NCBI RefSeq assembly: GCF_029945705.1
Contig: NZ_JAQSDC010000004.1
Location: forward strand, 290,651 to 354,650
Direction of reading: 5' to 3'
Source: Methylotenera sp.
Lineage (GTDB): Bacteria > Pseudomonadota > Gammaproteobacteria > Burkholderiales > Methylophilaceae
Length of the DNA: 64,000 nucleotides
Of the stretch, positions 27,181 to 36,533 are shown one piece after another. The notes beneath the pieces were generated by a model. That model searched no databases. It was not told the origin of the DNA and saw only the letters and a program-made list of their open reading frames with translations. Each line of letters starts with the position of its first letter. Positions within the stretch are counted from its first letter, which is position 1. Made by a program: the position numbers and the translations under genes.

Positions 27181-27555
27181 TTAAAACGAACCTGTCGTGA
27201 TTAATCTGAACAGATAATATGCGCCAATGAGCATCATCACATACATTGGTACATCACCACTTTTCTTAGTTTCAGATTTACTAGCTGAGCTCATCCAGCG
27301 ATTAAGCATCCACAACACAAAAATAATCACAGGAATCATCATCATGCTGGTGGTGGATTCAAATAATTTACCGAGTATTTTCTTCAGTACACCATCATCA
27401 CTGAAAAACTCCATAGCAATGCCCACAATACCAAGCAACATCAAGCCCATGCGCCCCATTGCAGCCAAAACGCCTAGCTTGCTTTCAGGTTCAATATCCT
27501 TATTTTTGAGATATTTATTGGGATCTATCTTCTCGTTTGGTTTCTGCTTGGCCAT
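27181..27555 (-). CDS. Small membrane protein, unknown function
   Basis: A 124-residue protein. The N-terminus is charged (KQKPNEKIDPNKYLKNKD), followed by three hydrophobic helices at about 31-49, 70-85 and 103-117. I do not recognise the family. It lies 55 bases downstream of the nlpD stop on the same strand and may be co-transcribed with surE-pcm-nlpD. Confidence 0.6.
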   Translation of the reverse strand: MAKQKPNEKIDPNKYLKNKDIEPESKLGVLAAMGRMGLMLLGIVGIAMEFFSDDGVLKKILGKLFESTTSMMMIPVIIFVLWMLNRWMSSASKSETKKSGDVPMYVMMLIGAYYLFRLITTGSF

Positions 27556-27610
27556 ATCGCATTCCTTAATATTTAAAGCTTATCAGTCTATATTTTAGCT
27601 AAATAAATGT

Positions 27611-28699
27611 TTAATTAGCAGTCAGATACTTACTTGGATCTACCGACTTACCTTGGCGGCGAATCTCAAAATGTAACTTTACCGAATTGCTATCCGTATT
27701 ACCCATTTCGGCAATTTTCTGACCACGGCTCACTTGTTGGCCTTCTTTAACCAGTATCAGGCTGTTGTGTGCGTAAACTGATAAATAATTGGCATTATGT
27801 TTAATGATGACTAATTTGCCATAACCACGCAAATCAGAGCCGCTATAAATGACCTTGCCAGCGGCGGCGGCAGTAATTGCCTGACCCGTGCTGCCAGCGA
27901 TATCAAGCCCTTTATTGCTCGCCTCATTAAAGTTTGCAACGACTTTGCCTTTGGTTGGCCATGCCCAATCAATATCTTCATTTAAATCAGTGCTTGGTTT
28001 TATTTCAGTATTTGGTTTGGCATCTGGCTTGCTGTCTGATGTTGAAGCGACTGCTGGCTTAGTGGTTGGAGCTATTGTTACAGGTTTATCAGCAGGTTTC
28101 TCTGTATTTTTTTCAGTGGTTTTCTCCGTAGTTTTTTCAACTACTTTAGCTACGGGCAAAGGCTTTTTCAGCGCTTCATCACTGTAAGGCTCACGTATGG
28201 CTTTAGGCTCAGTAATGGCGACTATGGTTGGCGCTTTAGTAGCAACGCTTGACGTTGTAGTAACGCTAGCACTGTTATCTGTATTGATCGGGGTAATTTC
28301 AACGCCATCACTATTAGTCGTTGGTACTGGCTTTATTTCAGCAGTGATTGATTTGTCTTTTAATGCATTAAATTTGAGTGTCTGCCCAACATTGATATTG
28401 TAAGGCGCACTAATATTATTCACTTGAGCAATATCTTTATAGTAATAACCATACTCAAGGCCGATGCTAAAAAGCGTGTCACCTTTTTTTACGATGTAAG
28501 CGTCAGGTCGCCAATCGCCAGCTTTATAAGTGGGTCTATTTGTTTTTTTTGCACTAATCCCAGTATTAGTTACGCTTGGCTTACTTGTTGGCAAGCGGTC
28601 AATCACTGGTGCTGGAGGGGTGCTGCTACAACCTACAAGGAGTGCAAATATGACTAAATTTGAAGCGTTGCACATCGTGATAGGCATGGTTATCCGCAT
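27611..28699 (-). CDS. nlpD: NlpD-like LysM/M23 lipoprotein
   Basis: A 362-residue lipoprotein. The lipobox LLVGC is near residues 20-24, a LysM domain lies at about 69-112 (YIVKKGDTLFSIGLEYG), a Pro/Thr/Lys-rich linker follows, and the C-terminal M23/LytM domain covers about 245-360. In the LytM site the usual His before Gly-x-x-Asp is Asn (NKGLD), so it should be a degenerate amidase activator like NlpD, not an active endopeptidase. It is third in surE-pcm-nlpD; rpoS, the common next gene, is not here. Confidence 0.85.
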   Translation of the reverse strand: MRITMPITMCNASNLVIFALLVGCSSTPPAPVIDRLPTSKPSVTNTGISAKKTNRPTYKAGDWRPDAYIVKKGDTLFSIGLEYGYYYKDIAQVNNISAPYNINVGQTLKFNALKDKSITAEIKPVPTTNSDGVEITPINTDNSASVTTTSSVATKAPTIVAITEPKAIREPYSDEALKKPLPVAKVVEKTTEKTTEKNTEKPADKPVTIAPTTKPAVASTSDSKPDAKPNTEIKPSTDLNEDIDWAWPTKGKVVANFNEASNKGLDIAGSTGQAITAAAAGKVIYSGSDLRGYGKLVIIKHNANYLSVYAHNSLILVKEGQQVSRGQKIAEMGNTDSNSVKLHFEIRRQGKSVDPSKYLTAN

Positions 28700-28701
28700 G
28701 A

Positions 28702-29373
28702 TTATAAAGTGCCCCCAAGTAGCGGCACAAATTTAACTGGTTCAAGTTTTGTGTGACGGTAATCTTTTTGAGTGTGTCGCTCTACAAGATATAAAATTTG
28801 CTCATCGGTGCCCACTGGAATCACCAAACGGCCACCCACACCAAGTTGATCTAATAAATCTTGCGGTATATGGCTGGCCGCGGCAGTGACGATAATGCCG
28901 TCAAATGGCGCATATTCTGTAATGCCTATATTGCCATCAGCATGACCTAATTTTACGTTCACACATTTGAGTTCACGCAGATGCCCACGCGCTTTCATTA
29001 CCAAAGGGCGAATCCGCTCAACGGAGTAGACTTCTTTAGCAAGTTTGGACAATACTGCAGTTTGATATCCGCAGCCAGTGCCAATTTCTAGTACTTTATC
29101 CATTGGTTTGCCATTACGTAAAATCTCAGACATGCGTGCCACGATATAAGGCTGTGAAATTGTTTGGCCAAAGCCTATGGGCAGTGAAACGTCTTCATAC
29201 GCGCGAATTGACAGGGCTTCATCTACAAAAATATGTCGTGGAATGCCGCCAATGGCTGAAAGCACTACTTCATCCTTAATGCCTTGCTCACGTAAGCGCG
29301 CTAGCATGCGGTCACGCGTGCGTAACGATGTCATGCCTATGCCTGACTGGGTTGACGGTCTTACGAGTGCCAC
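28702..29373 (-). CDS. pcm: Protein-L-isoaspartate O-methyltransferase
   Basis: A 223-residue SAM-dependent enzyme that repairs isoaspartate in aged proteins. SAM motif I reads [16 protein letters not shown] (about 89-104), and [13 protein letters not shown] (about 155-167) is family-typical. It starts with GTG at 29373, and its G is shared with the surE TAG stop. The nlpD start follows its stop by two bases. Confidence 0.93.
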   Translation of the reverse strand: MALVRPSTQSGIGMTSLRTRDRMLARLREQGIKDEVVLSAIGGIPRHIFVDEALSIRAYEDVSLPIGFGQTISQPYIVARMSEILRNGKPMDKVLEIGTGCGYQTAVLSKLAKEVYSVERIRPLVMKARGHLRELKCVNVKLGHADGNIGITEYAPFDGIIVTAAASHIPQDLLDQLGVGGRLVIPVGTDEQILYLVERHTQKDYRHTKLEPVKFVPLLGGTL

Positions 29374-30173
29374 TATTGGTTTTTTCCTGCGCTGCTTTTT
29401 TTAGAACCATTCATATCAAGACTATTTGTTTCAAGGTCAAGCCAGCCTTTGATTTCGGCGAGTTGTGAGTGGTTGGTTAAATCTACTTGAATCGGTGATA
29501 GTGAAACTTTGTTATGCGCGACTGCGTAAAAATCCGTGCCTTCACCGCCGTCATTTGGTTGACCAGCAGCACCTACCCAATATACGGTTTCATTACGTGG
29601 GCTTTGGAGTTTGATGACGGGTTCGGCTTTGTGGCGCTTACCCAAACGCGTCACTACGCGACCTTGTAGCTCGCTATATGGAATGTCTGGTACGTTAACA
29701 TTTAGTAATGTAGCTGATTTAAAGCCGACTTTTTGGTAATGTTGTACCAGCTCTACAGCTACTCTTGCTGCGGTTTCGAAGTTAGTGGAATTGTGTTGAG
29801 ACATTGAAATTGCAATTGATGGAATACCAAGTAAATAGCCCTCCATCGCCGCAGCAACCGTACCAGAATAAATCGTATCGTCGCCCATGTTCGCGCCATC
29901 ATTAATGCCGCTAATCACCATGTCTGGCATGGTATCCATCAAGCCAGTCAAGGCGATATGAACGCAATCTGTTGGTGTGCCATTGACATAAAAGAAGCCG
30001 TTTGCAGCTTTTCTAACGCTTAATGGCCTATCTAATGTGAGTGAGTTACTCGCGCCACTTCTATTTCGCTCGGGGGCAACTACTGTGATGTCGGCAATTT
30101 TGGCAATGTGCTCAGCTAAAATATTTAGGCCTGGTGCAAAATAACCATCGTCATTGGAAAGTAGTATTTTCAT
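29373..30173 (-). CDS. surE: 5'/3'-nucleotidase SurE
   Basis: A 266-residue metal-dependent survival protein. The metal site [12 protein letters not shown] starts at residue 4, with further motifs [22 protein letters not shown] and [12 protein letters not shown], then [11 protein letters not shown]. It dephosphorylates nucleoside monophosphates and is usually coupled to pcm and nlpD, as here. It is the first gene of the operon. Confidence 0.94.
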   Translation of the reverse strand: MKILLSNDDGYFAPGLNILAEHIAKIADITVVAPERNRSGASNSLTLDRPLSVRKAANGFFYVNGTPTDCVHIALTGLMDTMPDMVISGINDGANMGDDTIYSGTVAAAMEGYLLGIPSIAISMSQHNSTNFETAARVAVELVQHYQKVGFKSATLLNVNVPDIPYSELQGRVVTRLGKRHKAEPVIKLQSPRNETVYWVGAAGQPNDGGEGTDFYAVAHNKVSLSPIQVDLTNHSQLAEIKGWLDLETNSLDMNGSKKSSAGKNQ

Positions 30174-30350
30174 ACGTAGCTTGTTGCTAAAAGAGTTTTC
30201 ATATGCAAATTATAGTGTAAGACGCGCTGTTTAGTACGCGGCGACGCTAAAAAATGCTCGAAAAGGGAAAATGCTGGAAAAGTATTGAGTAACTGAGGAT
30301 TAGCTTACTTTTTTAAGCAGAGCTTTTAGCTAAACCTCAGTCCTAAAGGG

Positions 30351-31079
30351 CTAGCTACAAGCCACTTCTTTAAGATCAGCCTCAGGAAACTCAGGTTTAA
30401 GCTTCTTAAGCTCAATTACTTCAGTGTCTGTCAGTTTGTTAAATTGCAAACTTGCGTGCCCCTTACCTTGGTTGCGTAAGGCTTTCACTACCTCTTTAAC
30501 GCCTTTGGCTTTCAGCTCATTGAGTAAATTAGTAGCAAGTTGTTCATCTTCAAAAACACCAAATGAGATGGCATTTTTCCATCTAGGCTCTTGCACAATG
30601 TATAAGTCTTGAATGCCCAGCGCTTTCAATTCTAGCGCTTTAGCTTGTGCCGCTTCAACTGATTTAAGTGGCGCTTTATATACCCAAAAACGTTTCGAAT
30701 CTAATGGTGATTGCTCTTTAACGACGGGTTGTAGCGATAGCTTAGATACTGCGGCTTGCGCACCAGTCAAATTGGTAGCTGAAAACACCCCCCATTCATA
30801 GCACGCTGTCTTAGTTGGTGTTGGTTCAGGCGCTGGGGTGGCGTTTACTGTGGCTGTAGTATCTTCGGTAGGTGGCGTAATAGGCTCTGTGGGTGGCACA
30901 GTAGCTTGAGTGCCTTTTTTCGGCAGGGCATCAATCTGTTGTTGGTTCACAATGCTGATTTTTTCAGGGTGTATGGCGAGCAATGCCGCCTTTGGCGCGC
31001 TAGGCAAAATAACGTCTTTATTAAAATAGACCAGTAAACCTACGTTAATCAATACTAATAACCAAACCAACTTTTTCAT
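30351..31079 (-). CDS. SPOR-domain membrane-anchored protein
   Basis: A 242-residue protein with one N-terminal membrane helix (LVWLLVLINVGLLVYF), a Pro/Thr/Glu-rich linker at about 55-92 and a C-terminal SPOR-like region with the repeated pattern WGVFSATNLTGAQAAVSKL and ISFGVFEDEQLATNLLNEL. SPOR domains bind denuded peptidoglycan, often at the septum. It overlaps the coaX stop (ATGA), so it is the last gene of birA-coaX-SPOR. Confidence 0.78.
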   Translation of the reverse strand: MKKLVWLLVLINVGLLVYFNKDVILPSAPKAALLAIHPEKISIVNQQQIDALPKKGTQATVPPTEPITPPTEDTTATVNATPAPEPTPTKTACYEWGVFSATNLTGAQAAVSKLSLQPVVKEQSPLDSKRFWVYKAPLKSVEAAQAKALELKALGIQDLYIVQEPRWKNAISFGVFEDEQLATNLLNELKAKGVKEVVKALRNQGKGHASLQFNKLTDTEVIELKKLKPEFPEADLKEVACS

Positions 31080-31882
31080 TGCTTTTCACTCTTCGTAAAG
31101 TTTTCAGGCGCAAAATTGTCTATCAGATGCAAACCGCGTAAGACCAAATTATCTACGATTAATGCAAGGTTTGTCACGTCACTCAAAAGATTATCTTTGA
31201 TGAGTTGCGCGTTGCCACCGCTAATGAAAATATAGGGCGCTTGTTTATCTTCTGCGGTAAGTGCTGCAAGTGCAGAATGCATTTGCTTGATTGCACCACA
31301 AGCCGCATTAATCGCACCTGTGCGCATGGCGTCAGCCGTATTTTTGGCAAAAATATCTTGATATTGATTGGCGGCGTCAGTCTTTGATAGTTCTGTTTGA
31401 ATGTTGGGTAATTGCGCAGTTGCTAGACCTAAACTTTGCTGCATTAAATCGATGCCAGGCAAAATCATTCCGCCGATAAACTCGCCTTGCTCATGGCTGC
31501 TCGTTAATGCATCTATAGTCACTGCGGTGCCAGCATTTACCACCACACAGGAAGCGTGTTTAATATGCCAAGCGGCAACTAGTGCTGCCCAACGGTCAGT
31601 GCCAAGTTTTTCTGGCTGATCATAGTGATTGTTAACATGGCGTTCACTGGCTTTTGCTGTTATCCAGAGAGTAGGGATGTCCGTCGGCAGTATATTTTCA
31701 AGCTGTTTCCTGATGTACTCACCAGCCACGTTTGAAACGATGATGCGTGATGAGTTTGGCAGAACCGCACGTGCAATTTCAGTGTTCAGGCAAGCGCCGT
31801 TGTTTAATAACGTGCCATTTGCGTCAAATAAGCCCCATTTAACGCGGGTGTTGCCAGCATCTATCGCTAATAAGTAATCCAT
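31076..31882 (-). CDS. coaX: Type III pantothenate kinase
   Basis: A 268-residue acetate/sugar kinase-fold enzyme, first step of coenzyme A synthesis. The phosphate loop DAGNTRVKWG is at 7-16, the GTDRWAALVAAW motif at about 99-110, and VNAGTAVTIDAL at about 120-131. The coupling with birA is common in Betaproteobacteria: the birA TAA overlaps the coaX ATG (TAATG). Confidence 0.93.
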   Translation of the reverse strand: MDYLLAIDAGNTRVKWGLFDANGTLLNNGACLNTEIARAVLPNSSRIIVSNVAGEYIRKQLENILPTDIPTLWITAKASERHVNNHYDQPEKLGTDRWAALVAAWHIKHASCVVVNAGTAVTIDALTSSHEQGEFIGGMILPGIDLMQQSLGLATAQLPNIQTELSKTDAANQYQDIFAKNTADAMRTGAINAACGAIKQMHSALAALTAEDKQAPYIFISGGNAQLIKDNLLSDVTNLALIVDNLVLRGLHLIDNFAPENFTKSEKQ

Positions 31883-32859
31883 TATGAAGCCCGTAAACTA
31901 ATCTCGCCCGATGAAAAGCGTTGTTCACCCACAGCGGTGCTCACTAATAAATTGCCATCTTCCGCCACGTTCACCACGATACCTGTGGTTTCGTGACCAT
32001 CGGGGTGCAGCATTCTCACTGCTTGCTGATGATATGCATGATAGCTAGTCCATTCATCGCGCACGCTAGTAAAGCCGCGCTGTTCAAAGGTACTGAGAAT
32101 ATCGGTTAGATGTTTCAGCAATTCGCCAAGTAGCGCGTTAGGGTTAATCGGTGTTTGCATCACACTCACTAAATCCGTAACGGGCTGATCTATCTGTTGT
32201 TTGAGCTTGCTTGGTAAGTTTAGGTTAATACCCACACCTATTACAGCCGCGCTTGGGCCTTCCATATCACCTTGTAATTCAATCAAGATGCCTGCTAATT
32301 TTTCGCGGCCAATCAGTACGTCATTTGGCCATTTGAGCTGTGCTTGCATCACGCCAAAGTGACGCAGAGCGCGAATTAAGGCAATCCCAACGGCTAAGCT
32401 CAAGCCAGACAAACCTGCTGCGCCACATTGAAAACGCCATAACAGTGAAAAAGTTAAACTCGCACCTAAGCCAGCTTGCCAAGTGCGGCCACGCCTGCCA
32501 CGACCATTAGTCTGTAAGTTGGTAGCAACGCAATTGGCGTGCGCTTGCCCCGCGCCTAGCTTTTTCATCAAATAGGTATTCGTTGAATCTAAATGATCAT
32601 GAATTTCTAGGTTCAGTAAAGTGCTTTGTGAACCCATTGCACTTAATACTGCATTTTCATCTAGCAGCGTGACTGGCTGTGGTAATTTGTAACCACGTCC
32701 GCGCACTGAGAAAATCTCAATGCCGAGCTTTTCCGCATCCTGTAGCGCATTCCACACTGTCGCGCGTGAAACTTTTAGCTGTTGCGCAATCGTTTCACCT
32801 GAGTGAAATTTGCCATCAGTGAGCAGTCGTAAAATAGGGAAGGTGAGTTCGTTCGTCAT
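31882..32859 (-). CDS. birA: Bifunctional biotin-protein ligase / biotin operon repressor BirA
   Basis: A 325-residue protein. The N-terminal winged helix (LLTDGKFHSGETIAQQLKVSRATVWNALQ) binds DNA, and the central ligase domain has the biotinyl-AMP loop GRGRRGRTWQ and KWPNDVLI. It attaches biotin to carboxylase carrier proteins. I chose the ATG at 32859 (MTNELTFPILRLL), where family similarity begins; in-frame ATGs at 32877 and 32922 would add unrelated residues. Confidence 0.9.
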   Translation of the reverse strand: MTNELTFPILRLLTDGKFHSGETIAQQLKVSRATVWNALQDAEKLGIEIFSVRGRGYKLPQPVTLLDENAVLSAMGSQSTLLNLEIHDHLDSTNTYLMKKLGAGQAHANCVATNLQTNGRGRRGRTWQAGLGASLTFSLLWRFQCGAAGLSGLSLAVGIALIRALRHFGVMQAQLKWPNDVLIGREKLAGILIELQGDMEGPSAAVIGVGINLNLPSKLKQQIDQPVTDLVSVMQTPINPNALLGELLKHLTDILSTFEQRGFTSVRDEWTSYHAYHQQAVRMLHPDGHETTGIVVNVAEDGNLLVSTAVGEQRFSSGEISLRAS

Positions 32860-33010
32860 TTGATTGCATATTAGCATAGCGCTAGTGCGCAACAAACAGG
32901 CTCCATCAATACACTGCGTCATTCCAACATACCAGTGCTTGGCATCCCCGTGTAATATATGCGCTAAAGCGCATTATTCACACGTTAAAGTCGTAATCTA
33001 GTATCTTTTT

Positions 33011-33053
33011 TCGTCATTTTAAGTAGCTGGATTCCGACTTTCGTCGGAATGAC
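33011..33053. repeat. dRS3-like palindromic repeat upstream of glnS
   Basis: TCGTCATT at 33011-33018 and, inside the right part, ATTCCGACTTTCGTCGGAAT (33031-33050), a palindrome flanked by GG and GAC. It is the same repeat class as the one in the methyltransferase gene (10212-10329), here in its usual intergenic position. Confidence 0.75.
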
Positions 33054-33110
33054 AAAAATTACAGTGTAAAATGAACATCATTATTTCGACTTCAAACTTA
33101 AGTTAAAAAC

Positions 33111-34925
33111 ATGTCATCAGAAAAAGCCCCCATTCCTTTAGGCTCAAATTTTATTCGAGCAATTGTTGATAAAGACCTTGAACAAGGCATTTACGCATCG
33201 CGCAAATGGGCTGGCAGCCCTGGCGATGCGGCGCATCAAGCGTCGGGTCAGCCAGACCCAGCTAAAATTCGCACACGTTTTCCGCCCGAGCCAAATGGTT
33301 ATCTGCACATTGGTCATGCCAAAAGTATCTTTTTGAATTTTGGCTTAGCGCGTGATTACAACGGCGTTTGCCACATGCGTTTCGATGACACCAATCCGGA
33401 AAAAGAAAGCCAAGAGTACGTTGATAGCATTACCGATTCAGTGAAGTGGCTCGGTTTTGGCTGGGAAAAAACATGGCCAGAGGGTAATAAAGAGAATAGT
33501 CTATATTTCGCCAGTAACTATTTTGACTTTATGTACCGCGCGGCTGAAGCGCTCATTGAAAACGGCCATGCTTATGTCGATAGCCAAAGCGCAGAAGAAA
33601 TGCGTATTAACCGTGGCACGCTGACTGAAGCGGGTAAAAACTCACCGTGGCGTGACCGTACAGTGGTAGAAAATCTTGCGTTATTCCGCGAAATGCGCGA
33701 TGGCAAACATGCTGATGGCAGCTTGATTTTACGTTCTAAAATTGACATGGCATCGCCTAACATCAATCTGCGTGACCCAGCCATTTACCGTGTGCGTCGT
33801 GCGCATCACCACAATACGGGCGACAAATGGTGTATTTACCCGATGTACACTTTTGCGCACCCCATTGAAGATGCATTAGAACAAGTCACGCACTCTATCT
33901 GTACCTTAGAGTTTGAAGACCAACGCCCATTCTACGATTGGTTATTAGAGCGCCTTGCAGAAGCTGGCTTGTTAGCGCATCCGCTACCAAAACAATATGA
34001 GTTTGCACGCTTAAACCTCACTTATGTGGTGCTATCAAAACGCAAACTCATCCAATTAGTAGAAGAAAAACACGTGAGCGGCTGGGATGATCCACGCCTG
34101 CCAACGCTCGCAGGCGCGCGCCGCCGTGGCTATGTGGCAGAAGGCTTTAAACTATTTACTGACCGTATCGGCGTGAGCAAAGCAGATTCATGGATTGATT
34201 ATTCAACCTTTGAAGACTGCATGCGCGAAGTGCTCAACATCAACGCAGAGCGCCGTATTGCTGTGTTAGACCCTATTAAATTGGTCATCGACAATTATCC
34301 ACTGGATTCTGATGGAAAGTCACAAGTAGAAGATTGCTTTGCACCAAACCATCCATTAAAACCAGAACTAGGTAAACGCGTAGTGCCGCTCACCCGCGAA
34401 CTATGGATTGAGCGTGAAGACTTTATGGAAGTGCCAAGTAAAGGCTATTTCCGCCTCACGCCAGAAGGCATGGTGCGCTTGCGTTACGGCTACGTAGTGA
34501 AATGCACAGGCTGCGAAAAAGATGCGCAAGGCAATGTGACTGTAGTGCATTGCGAATATTTGCCAGATACTAAATCAGGCACACCGGGTTCAGATTCTGT
34601 CAAAGTAAAAGGCAATATCCACTGGGTTTCAGCACAACACGCTTACCGATGTGAAGTACGCCTGTACGACAGATTGTTCAAAGAAGCGCATCCGGGCCAA
34701 GGTAAAACAGAAGATGGGCAAGATAGAGATTTCTTAAACGACATCAATCCTAACTCAGTCACAGTGATTACTGCACAACTAGAGCCAAGCTTAAAAGACG
34801 CTAAAGCCGAAGATAGTTTTCAATTTGAACGCCATGGTTATTTTGTGGCAGATAAAAAAGACAGCGTGGCGGGTAAGCCACTGTTTAATAGAACGGTGAC
34901 TTTGAAGGATGCTTGGCAGAAGTAA
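33111..34925 (+). CDS. glnS: Glutamine-tRNA ligase
   Basis: A 604-residue class I aminoacyl-tRNA synthetase. The HIGH motif appears in PPEPNGYLHIGHAKS (about 62-76) and the KMSKS equivalent in VLSKRKL (about 308-314). It is somewhat longer than E. coli GlnS (554) because of an N-terminal extension and an insertion with two Cys (KCTGCEKDAQGNVTVVHCEY, about 464-483) in the anticodon-binding part. It probably has its own promoter after the palindromic repeat. A zeta-like gene overlaps or abuts its end. Confidence 0.95.
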   Translation: MSSEKAPIPLGSNFIRAIVDKDLEQGIYASRKWAGSPGDAAHQASGQPDPAKIRTRFPPEPNGYLHIGHAKSIFLNFGLARDYNGVCHMRFDDTNPEKESQEYVDSITDSVKWLGFGWEKTWPEGNKENSLYFASNYFDFMYRAAEALIENGHAYVDSQSAEEMRINRGTLTEAGKNSPWRDRTVVENLALFREMRDGKHADGSLILRSKIDMASPNINLRDPAIYRVRRAHHHNTGDKWCIYPMYTFAHPIEDALEQVTHSICTLEFEDQRPFYDWLLERLAEAGLLAHPLPKQYEFARLNLTYVVLSKRKLIQLVEEKHVSGWDDPRLPTLAGARRRGYVAEGFKLFTDRIGVSKADSWIDYSTFEDCMREVLNINAERRIAVLDPIKLVIDNYPLDSDGKSQVEDCFAPNHPLKPELGKRVVPLTRELWIEREDFMEVPSKGYFRLTPEGMVRLRYGYVVKCTGCEKDAQGNVTVVHCEYLPDTKSGTPGSDSVKVKGNIHWVSAQHAYRCEVRLYDRLFKEAHPGQGKTEDGQDRDFLNDINPNSVTVITAQLEPSLKDAKAEDSFQFERHGYFVADKKDSVAGKPLFNRTVTLKDAWQK

Positions 34926-34926
34926 A

Positions 34927-35520
34927 ATGAACTCAGTTGTTAAGCCTCGAGTAGTCATTTTTGCAGGTGCGAACGGCGCAGGGAAATCGACTCATGCTGA
35001 ACCGATACTTAAAGCCATTGGTATTAGTACATTTGTAAATGCAGACTATATTGCCAGAGGACTCTCAGGGCTTAACACAGAAACCGTCAATTTTGAGGCT
35101 GGGCGTATCATGCTTAAGCGGCTACATGATTTAGCCGATGCAAAAGAAGATTTTGCATTTGAAAGCACATTATCAAGCCGCACCTTCGCATTTTTTTTGA
35201 AAAAGCTCAAAGCTGAAAATTATAGCGTGACTATTTTCTACTTTACCTTAAGTGATGCGCGGCTTGCCTATCGGCGCGTGCGACATAGAGTTAAATTAGG
35301 TGGGCATGATATTCCACAAAAAACCATCACTCGGCGTTTTTATCGTAGCTTAAGTAATTTTTTTAAACTCTATCAACCACTCGCGGATGAATGGATGGTA
35401 TTTGATAACTCCACAGGCAAAACAGCAACAGCAATAGCGTGGTATATTAATAACCAAACCGTGATTAGGAGCCAAAAACTATGGAAAAAAATCAATCTAC
35501 TAGCCAATCAACCCCATTAA
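34927..35520 (+). CDS. Zeta-toxin-like P-loop kinase
   Basis: A 197-residue P-loop protein of the zeta toxin family. Walker A is AGANGAGKST (about 15-24), then NADYIARGL (about 39-47) and FAFESTLSSRTF (about 75-86), the characteristic substrate segment. Zeta kinases phosphorylate UDP-N-acetylglucosamine. I chose ATG 34927 (two bases after the glnS stop) over ATG 34909 inside glnS. An overlapping small ORF at 35481 with a strong ribosome site may be its partner. There is no classical epsilon antitoxin. Confidence 0.8.
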   Translation: MNSVVKPRVVIFAGANGAGKSTHAEPILKAIGISTFVNADYIARGLSGLNTETVNFEAGRIMLKRLHDLADAKEDFAFESTLSSRTFAFFLKKLKAENYSVTIFYFTLSDARLAYRRVRHRVKLGGHDIPQKTITRRFYRSLSNFFKLYQPLADEWMVFDNSTGKTATAIAWYINNQTVIRSQKLWKKINLLANQPH

Positions 35521-35642
35521 CACCTGATTCTAAAATCTTGCGTAGCGCTTTGGCTCAAGCATCTAAACAAGCCAACCGCATGGCAGATGCTTTTGGTTTA
35601 AAAGTTCCGACTGCGACAATTGAAAAAGTAAAAGCAAAGTAA
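35481..35642 (+). CDS. Small protein overlapping the zeta-like gene (possible partner)
   Basis: A 53-residue ORF, below common length cut-offs. AGGAG at 35467-35471 lies 9 bases before the ATG, and the gene overlaps the zeta-like gene by 40 bases in another frame. The sequence is hydrophilic with one clear helix (SKILRSALAQASKQANRMADAFG) and a C-terminal PTATIEKVKAK. The position suggests a regulatory or antitoxin partner of the kinase; no function is established. Confidence 0.6.
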   Translation: MEKNQSTSQSTPLTPDSKILRSALAQASKQANRMADAFGLKVPTATIEKVKAK

Positions 35643-35713
35643 ATGTGTAGGGATGCTTTGCAGAAGTAATGAAAACTGACATGATGTAAACGCAATCTTT
35701 GCAGGAGAATTAA

Positions 35714-35938
35714 ATGAAAACAGCAGAAATTATCAGTGAATTGGCTAACCTTCCGATAGAAGAGCGAGCTTTGATTGCGGACAGTCTTTTACAAACACTT
35801 AACCCAACTCAGCCAGACATTCAGCAAGCATGGGTTAAAGTCGCTCAGCAACGGCTTAATGATATTAGCTCTGGCAAAGTTGAGCCCATTCTAGCCTCAG
35901 ATGTATTTGCCAGAATCAACGCCCGCCTGAGCGTGTGA
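35714..35938 (+). CDS. Addiction module antitoxin, TIGR02574 type
   Basis: A 74-residue protein with the family pattern LANLPIEERALIADSLLQTL (about 10-29) and the C-terminal W(V)...R..DI.SGKVEPI segment (about 43-60). It neutralises the RelE/ParE-type toxin encoded next, whose GTG start overlaps its TGA stop by 4 bases (35935-35938). AGGAG lies before the ATG. Confidence 0.88.
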   Translation: MKTAEIISELANLPIEERALIADSLLQTLNPTQPDIQQAWVKVAQQRLNDISSGKVEPILASDVFARINARLSV

Positions 35939-36225
35939 AAGTCACGTTTCACCCAGAAGCGGCGCAAGAGCTAGAAGAGGCTGCGCTTTATTACGAAGAC
36001 TGTCAGCTTGGCTTGGGTAAGCAACTCACGCTAGAAATCGAAACTGCGGTAAATTTGATTACCGCCTTTCCACAAGCATGGACAATCATTGAACCCCCAG
36101 TTAGACGCGTGCTAGTGCGGCGTTTTCCGTTTGGCTTGCTTTACACCATAAGCCATAATGATGTTTATATACTAGCTGTAATGCACCTAAACCGCGAACC
36201 CGACTATTGGAAAAATCGCACTTAA
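35935..36225 (+). CDS. RelE/ParE family toxin, third module
   Basis: A 96-residue toxin. It has FHPEAAQELEEAALYYE (about 5-21), a central helix LTLEIETAVNLITAFP, and RRVLVRRFPFGLLYTIS followed by VYILAVMHLNREPDYW (about 80-92), the typical end of this subfamily. It starts with GTG, overlapping the antitoxin stop. Confidence 0.88.
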   Translation: MKVTFHPEAAQELEEAALYYEDCQLGLGKQLTLEIETAVNLITAFPQAWTIIEPPVRRVLVRRFPFGLLYTISHNDVYILAVMHLNREPDYWKNRT

Positions 36226-36227
36226 AA

Positions 36228-36392
36228 ATGACCGAAGATTTTGCAAAAGAGTTACTTGGTGTTGAAGCCGCTTTGCGCCGTGCTGGTAAAAAAGCAAAAG
36301 AAGAAGCCGAGCGTAACGGTACGCCTTATGTTGTGTATGATGCGGAAAATGATAAAGTTGCAAAAAATACCAATGAACAAGCTAACAAATAA
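36228..36392 (+). CDS. Small hydrophilic protein after the ParE module
   Basis: A 54-residue highly charged protein (helix DFAKELLGVEAALRRAGKKAKEEAERNG, then TPYVVYDAENDKVAKNT). It starts two bases after the toxin stop, so it is likely co-transcribed. The ATG at 36228 is the only good start; the ribosome site is weak. I do not recognise the family. It could be a third component of the module or unrelated. Confidence 0.5.
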   Translation: MTEDFAKELLGVEAALRRAGKKAKEEAERNGTPYVVYDAENDKVAKNTNEQANK

Positions 36393-36432
36393 AAATTACG
36401 GCAATTTTGTGGTGAGCAGAAAAGATTACATT

Positions 36433-36505
36433 GTAGGATGGGCAAATCATTGCCCACGCGCCATGTTGAAACTTGCACGCGTGGGTAACAAGTTACCCAC
36501 GCTAC
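36433..36505. repeat. GTAGGATGGGCA-type palindromic repeat
   Basis: The outer arms are GTAG (36433-36436) and CTAC (36502-36505). Two internal hairpins are TGGGCAAATCATTGCCCA and GTGGGTAACAAGTTACCCAC. It is a different repeat family from the GTAGGAG copies at 5.8, 11.7 and 12.9 kb. It lies just before the unrecognised gene at 36534 and may have displaced its original start. Confidence 0.75.
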
Positions 36506-36533
36506 TAAGCTAGAAAGTAGTCAGGTTTTAAAG

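Noticed and set aside
27888..28657. Several plus-strand ORFs over nlpD
   Set aside because: They mirror the Thr/Pro/Lys-rich linker of nlpD on the other strand; low complexity explains the open frames.
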